From Ferribacterium limneticum (GTDB lineage Bacteria; Pseudomonadota; Gammaproteobacteria; Burkholderiales; Rhodocyclaceae): a stretch of 64,000 nt of DNA. The DNA lies in the NCBI RefSeq assembly GCF_020510585.1, contig NZ_CP075190.1:685001-749000 (forward strand), written 5' to 3'. Shown one piece after another: positions 42,277 to 50,655 of this stretch. Positions within the stretch are counted from its first letter, which is position 1, and every line of letters begins with the position of its first letter. The notes below the pieces were generated by a model. That model worked only from the letters and a program-made list of their open reading frames with translations. It did no database searches and was not told the origin of the DNA. The position numbers and the translations under genes were made by a program.

Positions 42277-43647
42277 ATGACGCTCCCCATCTATGTTCAG
42301 GGCGCCTGGTTCCTCGGCGCCGCCCTCTTCATCTTCGGCCTCAAGGGCATGAGCTCGCCGGCCAGTGCGAGAAGAGGCATCATCATCGCCGGCTACGGCA
42401 TGCTGCTGGCCATCGCCGCCACCTTCCTCATTCCCGGCCTGCAGAATCTCGGCCTCATGGCCCTCGCCCTGGCCATTGGTGGCTCGGCCGCCTGGATTTC
42501 CGGCCAGAAGGTCAAGATGACCGACATGCCGCAGATGGTCGCCATCTACAACGGCATGGGCGGCGGTGCGGCAGCGGCGATTGCCGCCATCGAGTTTGCC
42601 AAGGGCGATGCCCACAGCCTGGCGACGACGGTGCTCGCTGTCATCGGGGCGCTGATCGGTGCTGTGTCCTTCACCGGCTCCTGCGTCGCCTGGGCCAAGC
42701 TGCAGGGCGTGCTCAAGAAAGCCCATCGCCTGCCGGCACAGAATGCGGTCAATATCGTTCTCGCCCTGATCGCCATCGCTCTCGGTGCTGCGATGGTGGC
42801 CATGGCTCCGGCAAAGCCGGAACTGATCTTCGGTTTCTTCGCCGTGGCGCTGATCCTTGGCCTGATCGTCACCCTGCCCATCGGCGGCGCCGACATGCCG
42901 GTGGTCATTTCGCTGTTCAATGCCTTCACGGGTCTCGCTGTTGGCTTTGAAGGCTATGTGCTGGGTAACCCGGCACTGATCATCGCCGGCATCGTCGTCG
43001 GTGCGGCCGGTACCCTGCTCACCCAACTGATGGCCAAGGCGATGAATCGCCCAATCTCCAACATCCTGTTCACGCCCATGGCGGCCAGCGGCCCGGGTGA
43101 AGCAATCAGTGGCTCGATGAAGGAGCTGTCCGGGCTCGATGCGGCAGCGATGATGCGCTACGCCTCCAAGGTCATCATCGTGCCGGGTTACGGCATGGCC
43201 GTGGCGCATGCCCAGCACAAGGTGTGGGAAATGACCTCGATCCTCGAGGAAGCCGGGGTCGAGGTGAAGTTCGCCATCCACCCGGTGGCTGGCCGCATGC
43301 CGGGGCACATGAATGTGCTGCTGGCCGAGGCCGGGGTGCCTTACGACAAGATCATGGATCTGGAAGAGATCAATGGTGAATTCGCCCAGACGGACGTCGC
43401 CTTGATCATCGGCGCGAACGACGTGGTCAATCCGAGTGCACGCACCGACAAGGCCAGCCCGATCTACGGCATGCCGATCCTCAATGCCGACATGGCTCAG
43501 AACGTCATCGTCATCAAGCGCGGCAAGGGTACCGGTTACTCGGGCGTCGAGAATGCGCTGTTCTATACCGATAACTGCCGGATGCTTTATGGCGATGCCC
43601 AGCCGATGGCCGGCGAGATCATTCAGCATCTCAAGGCGATGGGGTAG
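42277..43647 (+). CDS. pntB: Proton-translocating NAD(P) transhydrogenase subunit beta
   Basis: 456 residues: about nine membrane helices in the first 260 residues, then the NADP-binding dIII domain with VIIVPGYGMAVAHAQHKV (GYGxA motif), HPVAGRMPGHMNVLLAEA, and DVALIIGANDVVNP. ATG 42277 begins two bases after the pntAB stop with AAGGAAG upstream. Completes the three-gene operon; balances NADH and NADPH for the surrounding oxidative pathway (inference). Confidence 0.96.
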   Translation: MTLPIYVQGAWFLGAALFIFGLKGMSSPASARRGIIIAGYGMLLAIAATFLIPGLQNLGLMALALAIGGSAAWISGQKVKMTDMPQMVAIYNGMGGGAAAAIAAIEFAKGDAHSLATTVLAVIGALIGAVSFTGSCVAWAKLQGVLKKAHRLPAQNAVNIVLALIAIALGAAMVAMAPAKPELIFGFFAVALILGLIVTLPIGGADMPVVISLFNAFTGLAVGFEGYVLGNPALIIAGIVVGAAGTLLTQLMAKAMNRPISNILFTPMAASGPGEAISGSMKELSGLDAAAMMRYASKVIIVPGYGMAVAHAQHKVWEMTSILEEAGVEVKFAIHPVAGRMPGHMNVLLAEAGVPYDKIMDLEEINGEFAQTDVALIIGANDVVNPSARTDKASPIYGMPILNADMAQNVIVIKRGKGTGYSGVENALFYTDNCRMLYGDAQPMAGEIIQHLKAMG

Positions 43648-43772
43648 TTCGTAGGTCTACATTCCGTGCCATTCTTGTGTGCCAGTCGCTTTTGCGCCAG
43701 ACAGTCCGCTATCACCTATTCATATAAAGTAACCATATATCCGCTTTATGTTTGCCCTGCTGAGATGGGCGC

Positions 43773-44048
43773 ATGCGAGGTGTTCAACTGTTTCTCATCA
43801 AGCCCGGCAAGCCAAATCAGAATGCTTACATCGAGTCGTTCAACGGACGTTTCCGTGATGAGTGCCTGAACGAACACTGGTTCACCAGCATTCGGCACGC
43901 ACAGGTCGTCATTGAAGCCTGGCGCCGTGAATACAACGAGGAGCGACCGAAGAAATCATTGGGCGGTTTGACGCCTGCCGCCTATGCCAAAATACTCATC
44001 CAGAAATCGGTAAAATCAACCCCGGACTCTAAAGCATACTGCTACTGA
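43773..44048 (+). mobile_element. IS3-family transposase (OrfB) C-terminal fragment
   Basis: 91-codon frame with [30 protein letters not shown] and [20 protein letters not shown]. This is the C-terminal part of the DDE integrase core of IS3/IS407-type transposases, including the final catalytic Glu (in AYIESFNG). The upstream D-D part and OrfA are absent, so it is a dead fragment. It overlaps the convergent STAS-like gene by about 20 bases. Confidence 0.82.
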
Positions 44049-44427
44049 AAATGGGGGGACGTCGATGCCTCGCCCAAATCATTGCGCTCTCAATTTTAGA
44101 GAAAATCTGTGTCGGATAGCCAACCGTGCCCGATTGAATGCATTTTTCAGCCATTGATGCCAAGCCAGAATCATACGTCACCACTGCGATACGGATGTTA
44201 GCGTTACTATGAGAAGCACCAATGCTACTTGATGCTACTTCCTCAAGCCGATCTTGCATCAATTCATAGTGTTCGACTTTTGTTAGATCGAAAACTAGGT
44301 ACCTTAACTCATCGAAATTAGGCAACGAGAATATTCGCTGCATTGCATTCGAAATATCATTGATCGTAATTGTTCCCGAAAATAGCTCTAGCAGGCCATT
44401 TTTTTGAATGGTCGTCTCAACTGGCAT
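44029..44427 (-). CDS. Hypothetical protein, possibly STAS/SpoIIAA-like
   Basis: 132 residues. The pattern of [40 protein letters not shown] and [20 protein letters not shown] resembles the SpoIIAA/STAS-like beta-alpha fold, but no phospho-acceptor Ser is identified. Start ATG 44427 has AAGG upstream; a longer frame to 44454 exists. The end overlaps an IS3 fragment, so the C-terminal residues may be of insertion origin. Confidence 0.55.
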   Translation of the reverse strand: MPVETTIQKNGLLELFSGTITINDISNAMQRIFSLPNFDELRYLVFDLTKVEHYELMQDRLEEVASSSIGASHSNANIRIAVVTYDSGLASMAEKCIQSGTVGYPTQIFSKIESAMIWARHRRPPIFSSSML

Positions 44428-44454
44428 CTTTGCTCGCCTTAGGCTCATATGCAT

Positions 44455-44698
44455 ATGAACTATTTTCAGTGGATAATTATCTTCACGCTCTAAGCCTTCA
44501 ATTCACAAAGATGACTTCGCTGGGCGCTTATAAATGTTCGAAAAATCCGGGGCATTTTCGCTTTGTCGGAAGGGCTGAGGGTCGTCATCTACGCAATGAT
44601 GTGGGCCAAATTGTTTCTCCAAATCGTTGTTTGATGGTTGGGGCGCAAGCAGTATTCTGGTAGCCCCAAGCGTAAAGCTCCGCGAGGCTGGCTCACCT
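44455..44698. other. Short gap, nothing recognised
   Basis: No binding site or domain-bearing frame; separates the STAS-like gene and the UspA-hemerythrin gene, both on the minus strand. Confidence 0.4.
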
Positions 44699-45718
44699 TT
44701 ATGGTTCGATGGAATTTACAATCTGTTTGAACGTTGAGCGCAGCAATTTTTCAGTTGCTTCCCCGAACTGCTTTCCCGCATTGGCTGAAAATGCCGCATC
44801 GATTTCAGCCCAGTCCGCCTGCGTAAAATATTTTCGAGCACTTGGTAGGATTAAGTTTTCTTCCATGCTCATGTGTTTCCATGTCGCTTCAGCAAAGGCC
44901 TCTGCGGCAGTAGCGAAGCGGGCGACACCGACGGCGGGGGTGGATTCAAGTTCTTTGATCGCTTCTTCCAGCTCACGGATGAGAACTTCATCGTGTTCGT
45001 GCTGCCGCCTGAGTTCAGCGATTTCAGCATCGAGTTCGTTGGTCCGGGAGCTTAATTTGCTGAACAGGTAGGTTTCCTCTTTCGGGTGGTGCAGTTTTCC
45101 TGGGAAATCGCGCAGGTATGCAATCACTTCGCGTGTTGCCGCAAAGTTTGGCAACGCTGCATTTTGTTGGGCATTGGTCGCGAGAAGTTGCAGGCGATGC
45201 ACAACCGCCCCCAGAGCGTGGTGTTCATCCTGGATAATGGTATTGGCACTGCTCAAAGCGGGGCTGTTGGTCGCGATACTGGAGATGAGAACCGGCACTT
45301 TTGCGTTGATCAAAGTCTTCAGTGTTTCAGATCCAATCATCATGCCAATGGCGCTACGTCGGCCGTGTGATGCCATGAATATTAGGTCACACCCTTGATC
45401 CTCGGCTGCCTGGACGATTACCTCGTGTGCGGATTTTCCCGTAAGGCTGATTCCCTCGCAGGGGACTTTGGCAAGATGGCAGGCGGACTCGGCCTTGGCG
45501 AGGATTTCCCGGGTTCTCTGCTTGAATTTTTCCGAAAACTGTACGGGTGACATCGAACGCAGCAATGCCGCGTCGCCATAAAGATCAGACCCCTGGTCAG
45601 TTTCGACGTGGAGGAATGTGATGCGCGCACCAACGGAATGGGCTAGTTGGACGGCATTTTCTATTGTCTGAACGGACAACATGCTCCCGTCCGTAGGTAC
45701 CAGAATGTGGTGGTACAT
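44699..45718 (-). CDS. Universal stress protein fused to hemerythrin-like domain
   Basis: 339 residues. The N-terminal 150 residues form a UspA domain (YHHILVPTDGSMLSVQTIEN, and SHGRRSAIGMMIGSETLKTL with the GxxG-x9-GS/T ATP-binding pattern). From about 165 follows a hemerythrin-like helical bundle with His/Glu ligands in QDEHHALGAVVHRL, LHHPKEETYLF, RRQHEHDEVL and KHMSMEENLILP, suited to a di-iron or O2/NO-sensing site. AAGGTG upstream of ATG 45718; motif 1 copy C lies about 80 bases upstream. Likely role: stress or oxygen/redox sensing during catabolism. Confidence 0.86.
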   Translation of the reverse strand: MYHHILVPTDGSMLSVQTIENAVQLAHSVGARITFLHVETDQGSDLYGDAALLRSMSPVQFSEKFKQRTREILAKAESACHLAKVPCEGISLTGKSAHEVIVQAAEDQGCDLIFMASHGRRSAIGMMIGSETLKTLINAKVPVLISSIATNSPALSSANTIIQDEHHALGAVVHRLQLLATNAQQNAALPNFAATREVIAYLRDFPGKLHHPKEETYLFSKLSSRTNELDAEIAELRRQHEHDEVLIRELEEAIKELESTPAVGVARFATAAEAFAEATWKHMSMEENLILPSARKYFTQADWAEIDAAFSANAGKQFGEATEKLLRSTFKQIVNSIEP

Positions 45719-45793
45719 GGAACACCTTTCGTTTCATATGCCCGTTTGACCAATTGAATGGCTTTTGGGCTGTCCAAGTATGTTAGTAGTGGT

Positions 45794-45816
45794 AATGTAC
45801 TGTAGCATACCATCAG
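45794..45816 (+). promoter_or_regulatory. Shared promoter motif 1, copy C
   Basis: ATGTACTGTAGCATACCATC; 76-98 bases before the minus-strand UspA-hemerythrin start. Confidence 0.45.
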
Positions 45817-46110
45817 TTTTTTTGAGCAAGTTGTGGAGTCATGGTTACGTCGAATTTGATCTATGAGCGACACCGAATCGTTGCGTTCTAGCTGGCAGCG
45901 TGTTTGTCGGAGGTGGGGCGAAACCATCGATTGGCAAAGCGTTATTTGCCACAGCCTGTTTTTGAGCGGTGAGCCTTACAACTTCCCGGCGATGTTGCTC
46001 CTGTTCTTGTTTGAGGTCACGAGCGGGGTTAATGCTTGCTTGCACAAATCACAGCGACTCTCAGGCAGTTGGGGGGAGCTGATATTGCTCGCAAAATATA
46101 TTGACTGCAA

Positions 46111-46136
46111 AAATATGGTATGGCAGCATACATAAA
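46111..46136 (-). promoter_or_regulatory. Shared promoter motif 1, copy D
   Basis: Minus strand reads ATGTATGCTGCCATACCATA, with GGTATG-GC-AGCATAC being a near palindrome on the plus strand. 80-105 bases before the DUF1302 gene. Confidence 0.45.
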
Positions 46137-46215
46137 CATCAGTGGTTGCCGCATGAAGCTGCCTGATGCTGCGGAGGGGTGCAGTACTTCACTATACCAA
46201 GTAAGGAGACGATTT

Positions 46216-47925
46216 ATGATTTACGAAACGGTTGCGCAATCACGTAGTTCGTACCTGAGGGCTGTACTGTCTATTTCGCTAGCTTCGGCATTTGCTATTT
46301 CAGGAAGTGCATTTGCGGTCGAGTTTGAAACCGGCAATCCCGATGTGAAAATACGTTGGGACAACACCGTACGCTACAACGTTGGTGTGCGTGTCAATGA
46401 TTGCGACGAGAATATCTGTGGCAACGGTGCGGGGGCTGGTGATGTTACGGCCCATCAGTCTGACCGGCGATTTGATAAATCGGGGGATATTGTTACAAAT
46501 CGCCTTGATCTGCTATCCGAGTTCGATGTCATTTACAGGGACAATTTCGGTTTTCGTCTGAGTGGTGCTGGTTGGTATGACGATGCCTATAGTGATACCC
46601 AGGTTAAGGGCGATCCGGCGCTTCTGGCGGCTGGGATGCAATCCTTTCCTACAGGGCACTACACTGGCTATATCAATCGCTTCAATCGCTCGGGTGGAGA
46701 ACTGCTCGATGCCTTCGTGTTTGCGAAATTCGACGCGGCTGCTATTCCGGTCAATGTAAAGCTTGGTCAGCATAATATTTATTGGGGCGAGTCCTTGTTC
46801 TCCTTTGTGGGGGGCGTTTCATATGGTCAGGGACCAGTCGATATCCGTAAGGCGCTGGCCAACCCAGGTAGTGAGGCCAAGGAACTGTTCAAGCCGCTCA
46901 ATCAAATTTCGTTCTCAGCCGCAGTGACTGACCGACTTTCCATTGCCGGGCAGTATTTCCTTGATTGGAAACCGTCAACCTTGCCTGATGGCGGAACCTA
47001 TTTTGGTCCGGCTGACTTTTTCACTGCGGGGGGGGGGACTCAGGTTTTTGGTGGTGCCATGGCTTTTAATGGAACAAAAGCTCCCAAGGATAAGTCCGGC
47101 GATTGGGGTGTGGCTGTGAAATGGCGGCCCGAGTGGCTGGATGGTACGGCAGGTTTCTATTATCGCGAATACACCGACAAGCTGCCGCAAATGGTGATTG
47201 GTAGCCTGTCTAGTGCCTTTGTGCCAATTGTCGATCTGGATTACCAGACGCCGCGACAAAAAATGGTTGCTTTCAGTCTTTCCAAGCAGTTGGGTAGCGT
47301 TTCCTTTGGTAGTGATATTACCTACCGACATGGCGCGCAGATTGGTGCGAAGCCGTTCTCCAACGTAATAGCCTTTAACGCCGCGGGCGACGACTGGCGG
47401 CCGCGCGGCGATGTTTGGACAGCGTTGGTCAACGCGATTGCCTATTTCGGCAAGAATCCAGTGTTTGATTCGGCGGCACTGACGGCTGAAGTAAATTACC
47501 AGTATCTGCAAAAAGTGACTCATGATCCGCACGGCCTCTACTACGGCTTGCAGTCAAATTGTGGTTCGGATGGCATCGCCACCAATCACGGCTGTCCGAC
47601 CAAGGATGCGTGGGGTGCGGCAGTGCTCTTTGAGCCTAAGTGGTTCCAGGTGTTTGCCGGTACCGACATTAGTATGCCAATGTTCTATGGCGTCGGGTTG
47701 AAAGGTAATTCGCCAGTGCCCTTCGGCGACAACGAGGGGCAAGGTAGCTGGAGTCTTGGTGTGGCTGCCGACATTCAAGCCAAATATAACATCGCGCTGA
47801 AGTACAACGGCTTTATCGCCAAGCACAGTAACGATGCTTTGGGTATGAGTTCCAATAGCAATTCAAGCCTCGGAAAATACTGGGATCGTGACTGGGTATC
47901 TTTGACCTTCAAGACAACCTTCTAA
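46216..47925 (+). CDS. DUF1302 outer-membrane beta-barrel-like protein
   Basis: 569 residues with a signal peptide (hydrophobic SYLRAVLSISLASAFAISGS, cleavage after AFA). The mature part is rich in Gly, Asn, Tyr and alternating beta strands and ends in TFKTTF, the aromatic C-terminus of outer-membrane proteins. Typical DUF1302 pattern WDNTVRYNVGVRV near the start. In other bacteria this gene travels with DUF1329, YCF48/BNR and an RND permease in clusters for hydrophobic substrates such as steroids and terpenes; transport role inferred. AAGGAG before ATG 46216. First gene of a long plus operon. Confidence 0.9.
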   Translation: MIYETVAQSRSSYLRAVLSISLASAFAISGSAFAVEFETGNPDVKIRWDNTVRYNVGVRVNDCDENICGNGAGAGDVTAHQSDRRFDKSGDIVTNRLDLLSEFDVIYRDNFGFRLSGAGWYDDAYSDTQVKGDPALLAAGMQSFPTGHYTGYINRFNRSGGELLDAFVFAKFDAAAIPVNVKLGQHNIYWGESLFSFVGGVSYGQGPVDIRKALANPGSEAKELFKPLNQISFSAAVTDRLSIAGQYFLDWKPSTLPDGGTYFGPADFFTAGGGTQVFGGAMAFNGTKAPKDKSGDWGVAVKWRPEWLDGTAGFYYREYTDKLPQMVIGSLSSAFVPIVDLDYQTPRQKMVAFSLSKQLGSVSFGSDITYRHGAQIGAKPFSNVIAFNAAGDDWRPRGDVWTALVNAIAYFGKNPVFDSAALTAEVNYQYLQKVTHDPHGLYYGLQSNCGSDGIATNHGCPTKDAWGAAVLFEPKWFQVFAGTDISMPMFYGVGLKGNSPVPFGDNEGQGSWSLGVAADIQAKYNIALKYNGFIAKHSNDALGMSSNSNSSLGKYWDRDWVSLTFKTTF

Positions 47926-47948
47926 AAATATAAACCGGAGACATAACA

Positions 47949-49328
47949 ATGAAACGAGAGATTCAGTTTGCTGCCATTGCTTTGGCTACCGTGTTGACAA
48001 ACTCAGTTCAGGCCGCGGTGAACGCAGATGAGGCCAAGCATTTGGGTGGTCCAGTTTTGACAGCGTTCGGTGCTGAGAAGGCCGGGAACAAGGATGGTTC
48101 GATCCCTGCGTACGACGGCAAAGGTATTCCGCCGCCTGCAGATTGGGACCCGAAGGAGCCAGGACGTCGTCCTGATCCTTTCAAGGAAAAGCCGCTGTAT
48201 ACCATCACGGCTCAGAACATGGCCCAGTATGCGGACAAGTTAGCCGAATTTCAGAAAGAGTTGTTCAAGCGCTATCCGAATTACCGGATGGATATCTATC
48301 CGTCGCACCGCACGATGGTTTTTCCGAAGTACGTGCTCGACAACACTCTGAAAAATGCGACCTCCTGCAAAGGGGCTGACAAAGAGCTGCGCATTGAAGG
48401 TTGCTACGGTGGTATCCCGTTCCCAATTCCCAAGACCGGCAATCAGGTTATGTGGAATCACCTGATGTTCTACGGTACGCCCACCATTTATGAAAATCAG
48501 CGCGCCTGGAATGTGCCGGCGAATGGCAGTGCGTTTCTGGCCAGTGCCTCCAAGGGCAACGAGGACTTCCCTGCTTTCTATCCAGATAAGGCCGGCAAGG
48601 TGCTGGACGGCAAAGAAATCTTCTGGCGGGTACGACTCGATGACTATGCGCCAGCCCGTCAGGTTGGTCAGAAACTGATTCTCATTGATGCCCTTGATCA
48701 GCTTAACATCGGTCGTCGTGCCTATCAGTATTTACCTGGTCAGCGCCGCGTCAAGTTGGCGCCCGACCTCGCCTACGATACGCCGGCGCCAACCAACGGT
48801 GGAGTGGGAACCGTCGATGATGCCAAATTGTTCCTCGGCGCTCTCGATCGGTTTGACTTCAAGTTGATTGGTAAAGCAGAAAAATTCCTTGCTTATAATA
48901 CCTATGGCATGACGGACTACAAGGCCTGTCCGGAGGAAAAGTTTACCAGCACGAAACATGTTCCCAATCCAGACTGTTCGCGTTGGGAATTACATCGGGT
49001 TTGGATCGTTGAGTCTACGTTGAAACCCGAATTCCGCCATATTTATAAGAAGCGCGTCTTCTACTTTGACGAGGATGGCTACGGGGCCGGAATGCAGGAA
49101 AGTTACGACGGTTCTGGCAAACTTTATCGCGCTGTATACAACCACTTCTATACCTATTGGGAAAAAGATGGCGGTAATAGTGGGTCTGCGGTGAACCTCG
49201 ACTTTGTTACCGGCGGTTATGTGATGCAAGGAACCGCTGGCGCACCGGGAGCTGGATTTTTTCCGGTGGATATCAAGCCCTCTACTTTTTTTAGTCCAGA
49301 AGCGCTGGCAGGCGAAGGTGTTCGCTGA
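47949..49328 (+). CDS. DUF1329 periplasmic protein (LolA/LolB-fold-like)
   Basis: 459 residues with a signal peptide (KREIQFAAIALATVLTNSVQAA). Begins mature NADEAKHLGGPVLTAFGAEK, and runs through the DUF1329 blocks GKGIPPPADWDPKEPGRRPD and QRRVKLAPDLAYDTPAPTNG, ending VKPSTFFSPEALAGEGVR-like. Family members are predicted to bind lipids or hydrophobic compounds in the periplasm and act with a DUF1302 protein. 23 bases behind the DUF1302 gene. Confidence 0.9.
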   Translation: MKREIQFAAIALATVLTNSVQAAVNADEAKHLGGPVLTAFGAEKAGNKDGSIPAYDGKGIPPPADWDPKEPGRRPDPFKEKPLYTITAQNMAQYADKLAEFQKELFKRYPNYRMDIYPSHRTMVFPKYVLDNTLKNATSCKGADKELRIEGCYGGIPFPIPKTGNQVMWNHLMFYGTPTIYENQRAWNVPANGSAFLASASKGNEDFPAFYPDKAGKVLDGKEIFWRVRLDDYAPARQVGQKLILIDALDQLNIGRRAYQYLPGQRRVKLAPDLAYDTPAPTNGGVGTVDDAKLFLGALDRFDFKLIGKAEKFLAYNTYGMTDYKACPEEKFTSTKHVPNPDCSRWELHRVWIVESTLKPEFRHIYKKRVFYFDEDGYGAGMQESYDGSGKLYRAVYNHFYTYWEKDGGNSGSAVNLDFVTGGYVMQGTAGAPGAGFFPVDIKPSTFFSPEALAGEGVR

Positions 49329-49350
49329 TCCTGCATTTTGATGTGTTGGT

Positions 49351-49371
49351 CCCCCGGCGTTGAGCCGGGGG
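49351..49371 (+). terminator. Intra-operon hairpin after the DUF1329 gene
   Basis: CCCCCGGC/GCCGGGGG stem with loop GTTGA. No T-run, so more likely an mRNA-stabilising or attenuating element than a full terminator. Confidence 0.45.
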
Positions 49372-49488
49372 AGACTCGGTCATGAATGCGGGAGATATAT
49401 GACCCTCGCGCCGTTTCGCGTCTTGGGCAGCCATTGAAACAGCCGAAGGCAGGCGATTTGTTGCGAGTTAAATCGAAGAGGTAGCTTA

Positions 49489-50625
49489 GTGTCAGTTTCC
49501 AGTTTTCTGCGCCATTTTCCATGCATTGGCTTAGTGAGGCGCTCGGGAGGGGTGGGCTTCTGCGCCATTTTTCTTTTGTTTGGGTCTCCTACGGCGGCGA
49601 ATGCATTTCAAAGTCCGGCGGACCTGCCTGCCATCACTAGCGCACTATCGGCTAAGGTGCCGCTGCTTGGCGTGGCGCGAGCCGGTGAGCGTGTTATTGC
49701 TGTGGGCATTCGTGGACACATCGTGTATTCGGATGATGAGGGTAAGAACTGGAAGCAGGCTAGCGTGCCGGTGAGTACCGATCTAGTCGCGGTTTCCTTT
49801 CCCGATGCCAAGCATGGCTGGGCGGTCGGTCATGGTGGCGTGGTGATTCACACTAGCGATGGTGGAGTCAACTGGGTCAAGCAAGTCGATGGAAAGCAAC
49901 TAGCGGCGCTGGCGGTGAGCTATTACGAAAAGAAGGTGGTAGATCAGCCTTCCGCCGAAATGACGCGCGTTTTCGAGCAGGCCAAGGCCTTGGCGACCGA
50001 CGGCAGTACGCAAGCATTTCTTGATGTCAATTTTGAAAGTGAGACGAGCGGCTTTGTCGTCGGTGCGTTCAACCGGATTTTTCGTACCGAAGACGGTGGC
50101 AAAACCTGGATGCCGTGGATGGATCGGACTGGGAACGTTCGCGAATTGCACTTTTATTCCATCCGAAATTCTGGCGGGCGTATTTTGCTGACCGGCGAAC
50201 AGGGGATGGTGTGGGAACTAGATGCGACAAATAAGGGCTTTGAGGCAAAGCCAACACCCTACAAGGGCACGCTGTTCGGGTCTGTGGTCGCAGGACGTAA
50301 TATTTTGGTCTTCGGGATGCGAGGTAGCCTCTTTCGTAGCAGTGATGGCGGCAACACCTGGGGCAAGGTGACTGTACCTAGCCAAGCGGGAATTACCGGC
50401 GGGATTGTCCTCGACGCCCAACGCGTGTTGCTGGTCAGTCAGGCCGGAGTCGCCCTCTTCAGCCGCGATGGTGGTCTTAGCTTTGAGGTGGTGAAATTTT
50501 CGCAGCCGATGTCCTACTTCGGCATCGCAGGTTCTCACAGCGGGATGATGACGCTGGTGGGTTCTGACGGGGTCAAGGTGGAAGGCCTGCCCCAGTCTTC
50601 CAACGCCGGTCGCGGTGTCAACTGA
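49489..50625 (+). CDS. YCF48/BNR beta-propeller protein, exported
   Basis: 378 residues, GTG start at 49489 with AGGTAG upstream, signal peptide around 20-40 (VGFCAIFLLFGSPTAANAF). Repeated Asp-box-like segments SDDEGKNWK, TSDGGVNWV, TEDGGKTWM, SSDGGNTWGK and SRDGGLSFE show a beta-propeller related to YCF48/photosystem stability factor HCF136. Regular partner of DUF1302, DUF1329 and RND in this cassette; perhaps a periplasmic assembly or adaptor protein. Confidence 0.88.
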   Translation: MSVSSFLRHFPCIGLVRRSGGVGFCAIFLLFGSPTAANAFQSPADLPAITSALSAKVPLLGVARAGERVIAVGIRGHIVYSDDEGKNWKQASVPVSTDLVAVSFPDAKHGWAVGHGGVVIHTSDGGVNWVKQVDGKQLAALAVSYYEKKVVDQPSAEMTRVFEQAKALATDGSTQAFLDVNFESETSGFVVGAFNRIFRTEDGGKTWMPWMDRTGNVRELHFYSIRNSGGRILLTGEQGMVWELDATNKGFEAKPTPYKGTLFGSVVAGRNILVFGMRGSLFRSSDGGNTWGKVTVPSQAGITGGIVLDAQRVLLVSQAGVALFSRDGGLSFEVVKFSQPMSYFGIAGSHSGMMTLVGSDGVKVEGLPQSSNAGRGVN

Positions 50626-50655
50626 TCGAATGCTACAAGGAAGGATTTAGATAGC

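Larger units (their letters stand above)
45719..46215. other. Divergent promoter region between UspA-hemerythrin and DUF1302 genes
   Basis: 497 bases with no gene supported. Contains two copies of promoter motif 1 (45794-45816 and 46111-46136), one facing each gene. Confidence 0.55.

Noticed and set aside
42223..43629. 468-codon minus-strand frame opposite pntB
   Set aside because: Same effect: His/Asp/Gly-rich antisense of a GC3-rich gene.
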